From Monocercomonoides exilis (taxonomy: Eukaryota > Preaxostyla > Oxymonadida > Polymastigidae): a stretch of DNA of 64,000 nucleotides. The translations under genes were made by a program, and so were the position numbers. The stretch is from contig LSRY02000012.1 of NCBI GenBank assembly GCA_001643675.2, positions 1,614,501 to 1,678,500 of the forward strand. Reading direction: 5' to 3'. Each line of letters opens with the position of its first letter. The first letter of the stretch is position 1. Positions 25,942 to 37,300 of this stretch are shown piece by piece. The notes below the pieces were generated by a model. That model was not told the origin of the DNA. It made no database searches and saw only the letters and a program-made list of their open reading frames with translations.

Positions 25942-28044
25942 TCAAGTTGGCTTCCAGTAATCATCATCAAATTGAATGTATGTTATATGCCACTGTGGAT
26001 GCCCTATCAAACTCAATATGCGAACTGCCTTATCAGAAATTCTATCACTTACACCCGAGTTGATGTGAGCGAATAAGAAGTCGTCTCCGCCCTCTTCTTC
26101 CAGCATTTGCAACACGCATTGAACAGTCTTTGACATTTCTTTTGGCGAATCTATTTCAACGTCTGGTACAAATATATCGGATGATGGCAAATGATGCATG
26201 CATTCAGATGAAATTTGCATATCAGATCTGCTCTTTCGCGTGCCAATTGCTGGTGGAGATCGAGACCTTTTTATAGTAAAAAACGAAGACTGTTGCGAAA
26301 CACCACGTCTGGTTGTATGCAATAATCCTTGCTTTTGACTTTCTCTATTGTAAATCTCTGGCATCTCTTTGATCAGCCTCTTTTCGTGCGGCATTATTCC
26401 ATATTTTGCATCCTCAAATTGAAGATTATTTGTATTATATTTATCCGACGACTCGGCACTTTCATCATCGTCTTCTATTTCGTCTTCCACATGACATTCA
26501 TTTTCTTGGTTGCGCATCAGCTGGCCTGCTAGTTCAGAATTTCCTCCAAGATAAGCTTTTGTTAACAAACAAAAGACAATCAGAATTTCCGTTTCTAAAA
26601 TTTCAGCATTCTCTTCATTTATCGCACATAAGTTTTCAATCACAACAGGTACAAATCCCTCTGATGAAAGCGAATCTAATGCACTTATTGGAAGGCGAGT
26701 TACACATTCCAATATGAAGCGAAGTGAGAGATGAGAAAGATCAGCTATTTGGATTCTTGTCTGTAGAACTAAATGATGCGTTGAGAAGTGAAAAGCAGAA
26801 GTGTGAAAGCGAATGAGCCGAAGTATTTGAATAATTATTTTCGGACATTGGCGAAAAAGTTGTGTTGCAAATGTGTGAGAAATGCTCATGCAGTTGATGA
26901 GTGAAGTGACACATCCATACAAAATTTGATAAGATGAAAAAGATGAAAAGGGAGGATGCAGTTGAGGTGGATATGAAAACGTAGGCCTCAAAAGAAATTC
27001 CGTTGGAAGTATCGGAATATCTTCTTTGTCTGTGAAGAAAATCATTTCATCATCAAAAGCATCTCCTCTTTCATCAAATTTTAGATCTTTTTGAAAACTA
27101 TCTGTAGCTATTTCAGTTGTCATTGAATCATTTTTTGTTTGCGATGAAGAAAAAAAGATTGCTTTGCTTTCTTTTTCCAACAGAAATAAATTGTTCATGA
27201 TTAATGAAGCTGTCGTTATTGCCAATGCATTCCATTGATCTTTTGCTCTGCATTCATTTGAACGGCAAAAATATAAGCTGCTGAGTATGAAAAGTGCTTC
27301 GTTTAGAATATGTAATTTAATGCACGAATTCAGCCAATAATTATTAGAAATTTTTCCTTTTAGTCCAAATTGAGATGATATTGATTCTACAGCTTTATCA
27401 GTATCAGAATATGAATGTGACTCAGTAAATAAAGATGATGCTTGCGTTAAATTCGAATGTTGATACTTGAATTTCGAATAAGAATTACATGATGTTTCGA
27501 GGAATGGATATAGAATATCAGTTATTCCACGAAAACCACAAAAATTTTGATCTTTTCCAACCAAGCATCGCAATGCAAGAAGACTTTGAGCTATTAAAAA
27601 CTGATGATCTAATGAATCGCTTTTGCATTCGATAGGCTTTAGAAGAATTTGAACAAATTTTTTTTTAATTCCAATAAGTTGATGTCTTCCTTTTTCAAGA
27701 AATGAGACGATATGTGCTACAATAGACAATTGAGATTGACTAACCGCTTCACGCTTTAATAGAAAATGAAAATTTTGAAGGCAACCATTTTCAACGAATA
27801 AAGCATATAGAGGATTCTCATCAAACATCGAACTTCTCAAAACTCCCCGAAGTGTGATCATTCTAATAAACAAAAGTGTAAAAGATTCAACTGATGTATC
27901 TAAATTAATGTTCCTTGCTGACTCAAAAAATTTCCTTAATCTGACATGACTAACAAGTTGAATTATTTCTGGAACAGTCATTTGATCAAGAATTGAAGAA
28001 ATATTACGAGATAGACGTCGTTTTTCAAAGGATTTGCTTGCCAT
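25942..28044 (-). CDS. ARM-repeat-like protein, possibly divergent importin-alpha
   Basis: A 700-aa protein from a single exon, ATG at 28044, TGA stop. It is mostly alpha-helical, with hydrophobic helix pairs throughout (for example ILNEALFILSSLYF, YGCVTSLINCM, LRFILECVTRL, ILIVFCLL), which suggests an armadillo/HEAT solenoid. The N-terminus has a basic EKRRLSRNISSIL stretch, then VPEIIQLV and a helix before the solenoid. This recalls the layout of importin-alpha (basic IBB region, then ARM repeats; C-terminal helix and acidic tail), but sequence identity looks low and I would not name it on this alone. Acidic Ser-rich loops interrupt the fold at about nt 27090 and 26500-26430. A basic segment (KRSRSPPAIGTRKSRS, about nt 26275-26225) could be a nuclear localisation signal. 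Other ARM proteins remain possible. It is divergent from RNF32 (272 bp between starts). Confidence 0.6.
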   Translation of the reverse strand: MASKSFEKRRLSRNISSILDQMTVPEIIQLVSHVRLRKFFESARNINLDTSVESFTLLFIRMITLRGVLRSSMFDENPLYALFVENGCLQNFHFLLKREAVSQSQLSIVAHIVSFLEKGRHQLIGIKKKFVQILLKPIECKSDSLDHQFLIAQSLLALRCLVGKDQNFCGFRGITDILYPFLETSCNSYSKFKYQHSNLTQASSLFTESHSYSDTDKAVESISSQFGLKGKISNNYWLNSCIKLHILNEALFILSSLYFCRSNECRAKDQWNALAITTASLIMNNLFLLEKESKAIFFSSSQTKNDSMTTEIATDSFQKDLKFDERGDAFDDEMIFFTDKEDIPILPTEFLLRPTFSYPPQLHPPFSSFSSYQILYGCVTSLINCMSISHTFATQLFRQCPKIIIQILRLIRFHTSAFHFSTHHLVLQTRIQIADLSHLSLRFILECVTRLPISALDSLSSEGFVPVVIENLCAINEENAEILETEILIVFCLLTKAYLGGNSELAGQLMRNQENECHVEDEIEDDDESAESSDKYNTNNLQFEDAKYGIMPHEKRLIKEMPEIYNRESQKQGLLHTTRRGVSQQSSFFTIKRSRSPPAIGTRKSRSDMQISSECMHHLPSSDIFVPDVEIDSPKEMSKTVQCVLQMLEEEGGDDFLFAHINSGVSDRISDKAVRILSLIGHPQWHITYIQFDDDYWKPT

Positions 28045-28316
28045 AGATTGAAATAATAGTTCTGAAAATGTAGTGTAATATTATTTTTTGAAAAATATTT
28101 GAATGTTTTGCATCAATTACTTTATAAAAATGACTATTTTAAATAAATAAAAGATACCAATGGTTAAATCGATTTTGCAGCAGCATTCCTCCTCTAAGCT
28201 ATTTATCATCATAGAATCATAAATGTTTATAATTTCGCCGAATGTTTAGTTAAAATTAATTCTTGAATCCTAAAAAAATTTACAATAAAAAATATCACAT
28301 TCCCTTTACTTTTGTT
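28045..28316. promoter_or_regulatory. Divergent promoter region
   Basis: 272 bp separate the start codons of the ARM-like gene (minus) and the RNF32 gene (plus), so both promoters must lie here or overlap the genes. AT-rich; no specific motif could be assigned. Confidence 0.4.
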
Positions 28317-30295
28317 ATGAGTAAAAAAAAGGAAAATGAAAATATTTCCAACGCTTTAATGGCAGCTGCCATGCAGGTCTGAAATATATGGCTTATTTTA
28401 TTTGTGCGCATTTATATGTTTTGCAAAAATGTGATATAACTCAAGGATCAACTTCTCCGAAAATTTGGTTTTAAATCTTCAAAAACTCGATCAAAAACTT
28501 TCAAACCTGCTCCTTTAATTCCTCAGAAAGACAGACCTCCTTTGACTTTAGGTGTTTAAAGGAAATTTGTTTCATTTAATTAGATTTACGCTCTTCCTTC
28601 AAATGCTTTGATTAGCTCAAAGACTTGGACTTGAGCCACCTCCAGCTCCTTTTATGACAGATGAAAAATGGAATGAGTCTGAAATTTTGCTTTGCTTTTA
28701 ATTTTAACAACAATTATTTTTCATGAAGTTAGAGTCCATGAAAAGGCTGCTGAAAGAGATGATAGAATGTGTGGTATTTGTAGAGAAAACTATGGAACAG
28801 AAGATGACCAAATTTTACTTCCATGCAGTCATATGTTTCATAAGGTTTAATGTTCTGTGCACTTATGGTTTTGTTTTAAAAAGTTTTGAAATATCTTTAG
28901 CATTGTCTTGACACTTTTGAAAAATTTTCGGGCACTTCGCAATGTCCCATTTGCCGAAAAGAGAATGAATACAAAGAGCGTTTGCATATTCACGATGGAT
29001 TAGAGAAGCTTCGAAATGAATCAGCAATAAAGTATTCAATTTTCAAGAAAAGACTGATAAAATTTAATTTCATTTTCAATCCGAAATTTCACAATAAAAA
29101 ATATTTTTTTCTGTGTTTTTCTTATACGCTCTAAGAATTCAATCTCTTTGGAGAGGATATAGAGTTCGAAAAGACTTTCGAATACAGCCAAAAGATCAAA
29201 AAAGGAAGAGAGCACTAATTGCTGCAAAAGTTTGTTTTGGAAAGAAGATAATCCATTTTGTTAGAAAAACATTTATTTATCTTTTTTTGACATATCGTTG
29301 ACAATATCATCATCTTTTGTTAACATTTCTTTGCATTCTTGTTAGATGGAATATCTTTCATACAAAATGGAAAAATCCCAAGACACCAGAGAAGCTTTAG
29401 TTACGTTTGCCACTTTTTTATTAATTCGATTCTTAAAGATGTTTTGACGACGGATTTGCTTGAATGCGTACTACTTTGCGTTTCATTCCGTTTTAATTCA
29501 TTTTCCCTTATGAAATTTTTTTTCTTTTCATTGATTTATTTTCTATTGAACTAAAACATTAAATTTTAATTAAGTTCGTTTTTAGCATCGATTGATGAAT
29601 GCGTTTCTGAGGCGAGAATTGCCATGCATGGAATAGCAAAGATAGATTGGGAGCATGTGATTGCCGTTGGGGTTGGAAGAATCGAAGGGGAGAAATGCGA
29701 AAAAAAGAAGTCTCATCTAAAAAGTGCCTGTCCGGGTGATCATTGCAAGAGTTGTGAAGATAAAGAAAAAGACGAGGATTCAGAAGAGGCTGACGAAAAG
29801 GAAGGCATTTGTCCTATCTGTCTGCAAAAATTGATTGGATTAAGCATGGCATCTGCACTTCGATCGGTCGGACATCAATCATCTTCGCTTTCCAGTTCTT
29901 CTGTGCCTTCTTCTACTGCTACTACTACAACTGCTACAAATTCTTCTTCTTCATCTTCTTCTTTCAAAGGTCACACATCAAATATTACAGCAAATAGTGC
30001 ATCAAAGGTTAGTAACAGATCAGTTAAAGGAACTAAAGCAGCTAACGACGGAGCTAAAATAGATCATCGATCAAGTCATTATCATCAGCCTATTTCTTCA
30101 AAGACAAGTGCAAAAGCTGCTTCCGCTATTTCAATGGGCGATGAATCTCAAGCTACATATAAATCACTAACTATTCTAAGTTGCACACACATATTTCACA
30201 CTGCATGTTTGTGTTCTTTCGAATCATACGCAAAGATTGGATCAATACCTATTTGTCCTGTTTGTAGATCTCCTTACGAAAAGAAAATTCTGTAA
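28317..30295 (+). CDS. RNF32: RNF32 orthologue: RING-IQ-RING protein
   Basis: Probable E3 ubiquitin ligase with a calmodulin-type IQ motif between two RING-H2 fingers. Eight exons all join in phase: 28317-28376, 28446-28551, 28616-28676, 28733-28844, 28901-29031, 29136-29233, 29346-29399 and 29586-30295 (443 aa). Order: a PPLTLAQRLGLEPPPAPF segment matching human RNF32 (PPLTLAQKLGL); RING 1 from CGIC (Cys 89) through CSHMFHKHC to CPICRK; IQSLWRGYRVRK (about 158-169); a linker with SIDEC (human EIDQC); RING 2 starting CPICLQ (about 282), then CTHIFHTACL and CPVCR, ending YEKKIL (human YQKKILEC). The match of the C-terminus to the family end supports TAA as a true stop. Oddity: about 95 residues of Ser/Thr low complexity sit inside RING 2 between the first and second zinc ligand pairs. 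Human RNF32 is about 360 aa; the extra length is this insertion. Confidence 0.93.
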
Positions 30296-31313
30296 AAGTT
30301 TCCCACAAAGCCCAACATTTTCGAAAAACGAAATGACTTGTAAAAAGTTTTGTATTATAACTTTCTGTTAAAATTCATTTTGGAAATGCTATTTTATTAT
30401 TTCTGATGCTTATCTTTCAAATTTTATTATATGAATTTTTTACTGTAGCTTTGAAAACAAAGAACATGTATCTGAGCTTGAATTTTTATGTAAAATGACA
30501 ATGAATGCAACGTTCCATCATCTTGTTTTTTTTTCAAAAAAAAAAAAAAGATGAAAAATTGTGAAAAGTTCAAGAGTTATCGGAAGAAATTGAATAAGGA
30601 GCATTTCAATGTTCGTCGAAATTTTTGTGGCTTGTGAGAAAGAGATGATCGAGTTATGTGAGTAAAATGTTCAGAAAATCATTTTCTTCAGAGAGCATAG
30701 ACTGAAAAAGAAATATGCAAAGGATGAAAATTTCACAAAAAATCTCTGCTATTGTTTGCTAGCATTCCTGTTCACATTTCTCTGTTTCCAATTCTCATCA
30801 ATTCTCTTTTTCTTCTTCCTCTTCTTCCTCTTCTTCTTCCTCTTCCACTCGTGCTCTAGCGTTTGTATCGCAAGGCTTCTTCCGATTCATCACGTCGTTT
30901 TCATTTTTTTTATTGGATTTCTTTTGACTCTGCATCTGCATCAGATAAAATGAGAGAAATGAAAAAGGGGAAAGATATTTTCAAGGAACTGAATCTTCAA
31001 GAATCCAAAGAAGAGAAATGAAAGAATCAAAATATTTGGAGTTGAAAGAGAACAGAAAGTAAGAAAGAGAAGGCTTGGAGTTTAAAGAGGATCGAGATCA
31101 GATATCTTGTTCAGTCAGGTTTTTTGGGTTTCAATTTGATCACAATTCGATGAAAAGAGAAAATATATCTCAGAAGATTTTCAAATATTTGGTATTATTA
31201 TTTGACAAAATACGATCAAGTTTGAATTTCGGAATTATCAAATCGAATTAAATGATGCTGAATTATTTTCTAGAAGAACAAATTGTCAATAAATAATATT
31301 TCAAAAATGGTTT
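30296..31313 (+). other. Intergenic region between RNF32 and the beta-helix gene
   Basis: About 1 kb in tandem orientation, containing the RNF32 3' end and the promoter of the beta-helix gene. It has a short A/T hairpin with an A13 run (30535-30552) and a pyrimidine-rich CTTCTTCCT tract at 30800-30850. The small open frame at 30756-30953 is only that tract translated (Phe/Leu-rich) and is not called. Confidence 0.45.
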
Positions 31314-34300
31314 ATGAAGCAATTCCATTATTGTTGTTTCCAAATGATTCTTTTTGTTTTTCTTGAATATCTCTTCTCAACGATTGACTGCAAAGACAAA
31401 AACGATAGAACAATTGAAGGATCCGATGCTTTCCGTGTTCCTGATTTATTTAGAAGTCAAGTTTTTGAAAAAGGAAGTGTTGTTCATGTGTTCTGTGAAA
31501 TTCACAACTCATCAGCCGAATTGAAGGGGTTGTTGCTTGAAAAGCCAGACGATTCTGTTGTTTTTGGCATTTGTGCAAAATCATTCCTGTGCCTTGATAA
31601 CTGTTTGTTGATGAGAAAATGCAGTTTTTATGCACCATATATTGATAATCGAGGAGCGTGTGAGATGATAAATACTTCTTTTGGTGTTGGAAATGGTTGG
31701 GGATGTGAATTGATGGCAAGTCTTGTGAAGATGGGAGCTGAAGATTCATCGTTGGTTGTGAGAAGCAGTGAGTGGAAGAACGTTGTGTTTGGTGGAAGTG
31801 GAGGCAGCTTTTTGAGAGATGGTTCAGGAAATTATGAAGGGATAAAAAACTGCATGTTTGCGAATATCACAATGAAATTCATGGAAACGGAAAAAATACC
31901 AGTTGATCACATATCAGTCATGAAATTTAGCAGAATGGAGGATTGTGATGTTGAGAACTCGATGAATGTGTTGGAGGGAGGAATTGTGAGTGGAACAGAA
32001 GGATCTGTTTCTTTTTCCTGCAACAATTGCACCTTCCATCACAACGAAAGGGTGGATCGGAAAGTCAAAAATACAGGCAGACTGACAACAACTGAGACAC
32101 AGAACTTCATGAATGCTGAATGGATTGGCTGTTCATCCGAGTGTGGCGGAGCACTGTATGTGCATGACAACGAGAATGCGACACTGACAGTGGAGAATTC
32201 ATCATTTGTGAAATGCAACGCGACTTTAACAAGAGGTGGAGGTATTTTTGCTTTGAGCATTGCAGAATGCACCGTGAAGCATTCCACATTTGTTGAGTGT
32301 TGTTGTGTTGCCTCCACAAATTGCGGGGGAGCCGGGATGGAATTAGAAGGGATGAGAATTCAAGTGCTTGTTGATAATTGTTTTTTCAAGGATGGATGGA
32401 CAGGCAATGATGGTGGAGGATTGGGAATTTGGAGTTCAAAAACAACAAAAACAAAAGATTGCATTTTCGATTGTTATTTCCAAAACTGTAGCGGATGTCA
32501 CACAACAAATACCGATGGAGGAGGGTTTATAAATTGGCTTCCTAATGATATAGTTGTCACTCGAAACTGCCTTTTTCAAGGATGCCATTCAGATTTTCGA
32601 GGAGGAGCTATGAGCATGATGACAAATGGATATAATGGAAATCTTTTGTGGTTTTGTTTCTTCCACAATAATTCATCGCCAAATGGAAATGACATAAGTG
32701 TTTTTGAGAATTCCACAGATTCACAAATTGCATGGTGTTATTCGACAAGAACTGAAGGTGTGAGATGTTATGTTAATGGAACAGACAAAAGCGATTGGCT
32801 TCCAAATGTGGGTGGAAGAAGCAGATTTGTGGCTTCAACTCAAGTTCAGGAAAATGCGAAAGACACATTCAGCTGTGGATTGAATGAAAGTTGTGCATGC
32901 CTCACAATCAGCCATTGCCTGACCCAAATGATTGTTGGATTTGTGAAGGAAATCAAGGTGCTTTCTGGAACAGTTTTGGAAGGAAAAGGAGTGAATGCTG
33001 GGGAGAAAACAATCTCTGTGAATGGAGCTTCTCCCTCTGGCTCAGCCATTGATACAAAATTTGATGCAACTGGATTGTGTTTGTTTTGTGTTGGAACAGG
33101 GAAATTGGCTGTGAGTGATCTGTCTGTGGTTCACAACACATCAGATGAAAACAACCGACAAAGCAGATTGTTTGAGGTTCAAGGGGCTGGAGGGATCAAT
33201 TTGGAGAGATTGAACATATCGATGGATGCAGCTCATTCGGAAGAGAGGATCATTCAGAACTCACTTGTGAAAGTGGAAAGGGGAGAGTTGAAGATGCAAG
33301 ATGTGAGATGGGGCAGAACATTCAGCGCAACAAGCATGATATCTCTTTATCAAGAATCATCTGTTTCATTGTCTCTGGATAACTGCACATTCACCAACAT
33401 TGTGAGGACAATAGCAGGATCATCGCTGATGAATGTGGGTGAAGGGTCGCATTCGATAACTCTTGAAGGATGCACGATTGATGGCTGTGGGAGTGAAGCC
33501 TCTGGTTTTGGAGGAGGCATGATGGTTGAAGTGGGGAGTGGTTGTTCATTGACGATGAGTGAAGGTTCCGTGAATAACTGTTATGCCTCAACCACACAAG
33601 GCAGAGGAGGAGGGATTGGGCTGAAAGTGAGGGAAACAAATGCAGATTTTCTGATTTCATCGACATTTGAAAGAAACAGAGCCAAATGGGGAAGTGATAT
33701 TTTTGTTGATTCGATAAATTTGGAAACGACTGCAAGAAGTGGGAAGATCACTTTATTGACAGCCTCGTTTGAAACAAAGAGCAAGATACAAGGATATGAT
33801 AATGGAGATGAATCAGCTCCAATTCCGCTTTGTGTTTATCTGATTCCTTTGCCAGATGAGATTTCTGTGAGCAGTGCTGATGCATTTGATCATTCTCACT
33901 GTGGATTTGCTGAGTTTCCATGTCTGACTCTGAAACATTCACTGACAAGGCAAGAGGAAGAAAGGAAGATTGTTATTGATGGGATGATCGAAATGCAAGA
34001 TGAGCTGATGTTCGACTCCTTTAAACACACGATCAGAGGGAAAGATGGAAACAGTGGATGGAAGGTAAGCAACGGTCCGAATGGAGTGAGAGAAAATATG
34101 ATAACAATCAGTGCAAATGCGAATATGAGCTCACTTGTTTTTTCTGTTCCATCTGTTCTCCAAAGTCATGAAGCATTCTTCAGTTCCGCATCATATTCAT
34201 TTTCGCTTGAGAGCTGCTCGCTGACTTTTCAAGACGCTCAATCAGCGCTATCTTTTGTGTTTTTGTCAGCAACAGCAGGAGAGGTTTTTGTTTCATCGTT

Positions 34301-37300
34301 GAATGTCTTGTCTTTGGTTATTGGAGATCATCCATTGATCAGTCTTGATGGAAACAATGCTGCAGGCACATTCTCTTCCATGATCGTTGAAGATATTTTG
34401 TCTGAGACATATAGTGTTTTGTTTGGGGTGGCTAATGGAGCTTCTTTTTCGATAAGAGATTCAACACTTTCAGTGAAATCATCAACAGAGTCAATTCGAG
34501 TGATTTCAACAAATTCAGCCAAGGTGCTGAAGCTCACAAACAGTTCAATGAGTGGATTCAGATGGAACGGAGAAAATGGAGGAGCAGTGGAATGCACACT
34601 TGGAAGAGGTTGTTCCATTGAAATAGTTGGAGGGATGATGTCAGGGTGCGAGAGCAATGGAGGAAATGGAGGAGGGTTGTGGGTTGAGATGGAAGAAGGA
34701 TCATCATTCACTGTGGGAAACATGACAGATGCTGACCAAACACAAGAGGCATATTCCAATGATGGAAGTGGTTTGCTTCAACTCACAAATTGCAAGGCAA
34801 TACAAAACACAAATGGAGAGTGTGGATATGGAGGAGGGATTTATCTTCATTTGGATGATGGAGCAAGCTCACTCGTTTTGAAGGATGTTTTATTTTCTGT
34901 GTGTGATGCCAGAGAGGGGAAAGAAGTGTTCGTTAATGCAAAAGAGCTGATGAATGTAATTGACAGAAGCTCGATGGGATTTGATGTTGATTTGAATAAC
35001 TTTTCAAAAATGAATGGGTTTGAGAGATCGACATCGAATGAGGTATTTGCCATTCCGCTGGTGTTGTATTTGTGGAATAACTTTTCAGAGTCTGCATTTG
35101 TTGGGGGAGGATCATCAAGCCATGATTTTTCGATGTGTGGATTTGAAGAGTTTCCATGTTCCACAATTTCGAAGGCAGCATCAGTTCATTTTGAGGATAG
35201 GAAAAAAGATATCTCAATCATTGATTCATTTTCTTTTGAGGAGGAATTGAGCTTGAGTGCAAATGAGTGGAACATCAAAGCAAAGGAGAATAAAATGAAA
35301 TGTGTTGTTTGTGATTTGATAGATGGAGCACAAAATGCACTAATAGAAAGCACAATCACTGTATCTGTAACTGGAATTGTATTTTCTTTGACGAAATCCC
35401 TGTCTTTTCATGAAAGTGTGTTTGAGTGCCGTTCAGGGAAGCTCACACTGAACAAATGTGGAATGGAAGGAGTCTCTGAGGCAATTTCAACAGTGTTTGT
35501 GAAAGCTGTTGGAGGAATTGTGGAAGTGAGTGAGTTTGGATCAAAAAATATCAAAAAAGGAGATTCATCGTTTTTCATTGTTGAGGGAAGCAATGAATGT
35601 GTTCCTTCATTAAATATGACGAACAGCCATTTTGGAGAAATCACATTTGGTGATGAAAGCGTTGTTGAGTGTCACAACGGAAATATCGATGAGATGTCAG
35701 GATGCACATTTTCATCGATTTCTCGTTCGAAGGGAAGTGGAGGATGCATCAATGTTATGAATGGAGATGAGGGAAACGATTACAACGCGAAAATGAATGG
35801 CTGCACATTCGAAGGATGCGCTGTTGAAGGAGAGGGAAATGAGATTGGAGGAGGTGCACTCTTTTGCGAATCATCTTCAGAAACGAATCTTGTGGTGAGT
35901 GGATGCACATTTTTTGGTTGCACAGCTCCATATGAATGGGAAGCAATTGGATATGGAGGAGGAATTATGCTGAAGATACTGAAAGAAGAAGAAGAAGAAG
36001 GAAAAGCAGCATTTGTGATATCCTCACCTATTATTTCATCTGACAGGCCAAACAATGCGAAATATGGGAAGGATCTGTTCGTTTCGTCTCCATCGCTTGC
36101 CAGCAGCGTCAATAACGAAACGCTTCCGTTTGTGAAAGATAGACTGGAAATGCTAACTGAAGACTCAATGAGAGGATACGATGGAGGAAACAAGGAGTGT
36201 GCAATCCCACTGATCTATTTCTGGAAAAGCATTGGATGGAGTATATATATTGCAGAGGAAGGAAACAATGTGATTGTGTGTGGATTGTTGGAGTATCCGT
36301 GCAGCTCTGTTGATTATGGGATAAGGAGAGGAAGTGGTTTGGGGATTGAATCGATTGCCATTCAAGGGATTTGTGATGTGAGGAGCGAAATGAGTGTGAG
36401 CGGGATGAAGGTGGAAGGAACAAATAGGGAATCAGACAAAATCCAATTCGTGAAAGAGATTGAAGGGAATGGGAATGTGATTGTTGAGTGCAAAGGGGTT
36501 GTTCAATTCAAAGAAGTGGGGATGGCGATTCCGACTGCATTTGATAATGTTGCAAACATCCTCATCCAGACAGGTTCCGATTCAGTCAAAACGAGTGTTG
36601 TGAGCTGTTCAATTCACAGGAGTCACAATGCTGAAGGTGAGGTGTCATTTGTGCTGATCAGTGCCTCGAAAGGAATTGTTGAGATCGAAGAGACAAAGAT
36701 AGCTGGATTTTCAACGATACGTGAGATTATGAGCATATCAGCTGATTGTTTGACAGCCATGAACGATGTGACATTTAAAGATATTTCATTGAGCGGGAAA
36801 AGTGCAATTGCGATGAGTGAAACTGCAATTTCTGGAAGTGAGAATGTTGATGAAGAAGAAGAGTGGAGCATTCTGTTTGAGCAATGTTCGTTTGTGAACG
36901 TGAAGAACAGCGTGACAAACAACCCTTCATTGCTTTGCTGTGATGTGCCGAATGAAATGAGACTGAAAATGGAGAACTCAACAATTGATGGATGTGGATC
37001 GACAAGCTCGAATGAAGGAGGAGGTGTATTTTTCCTTCTCAATGAGACGGGGAGGCTGGAGATGAATCACACGAATATGATAAACTGTTTCTGTTCGAAC
37101 ATTGGGAGGGGAGGAGGGATGTTTTTAGGATCACAAAGTGCGTCACAGGAAGCGTTGCCATTTGTGCTGTCGAATATCACTTTCAAAGGGAATGTCGCAT
37201 TAAAGGGAAGAGATGTGTTTGTGAAGTGCACAGACCTTGACTCGAAAATAAGTGAATCACAGTTCCTGATAAATTTTGGGGAGCCATTTGTGAGGGAGCT

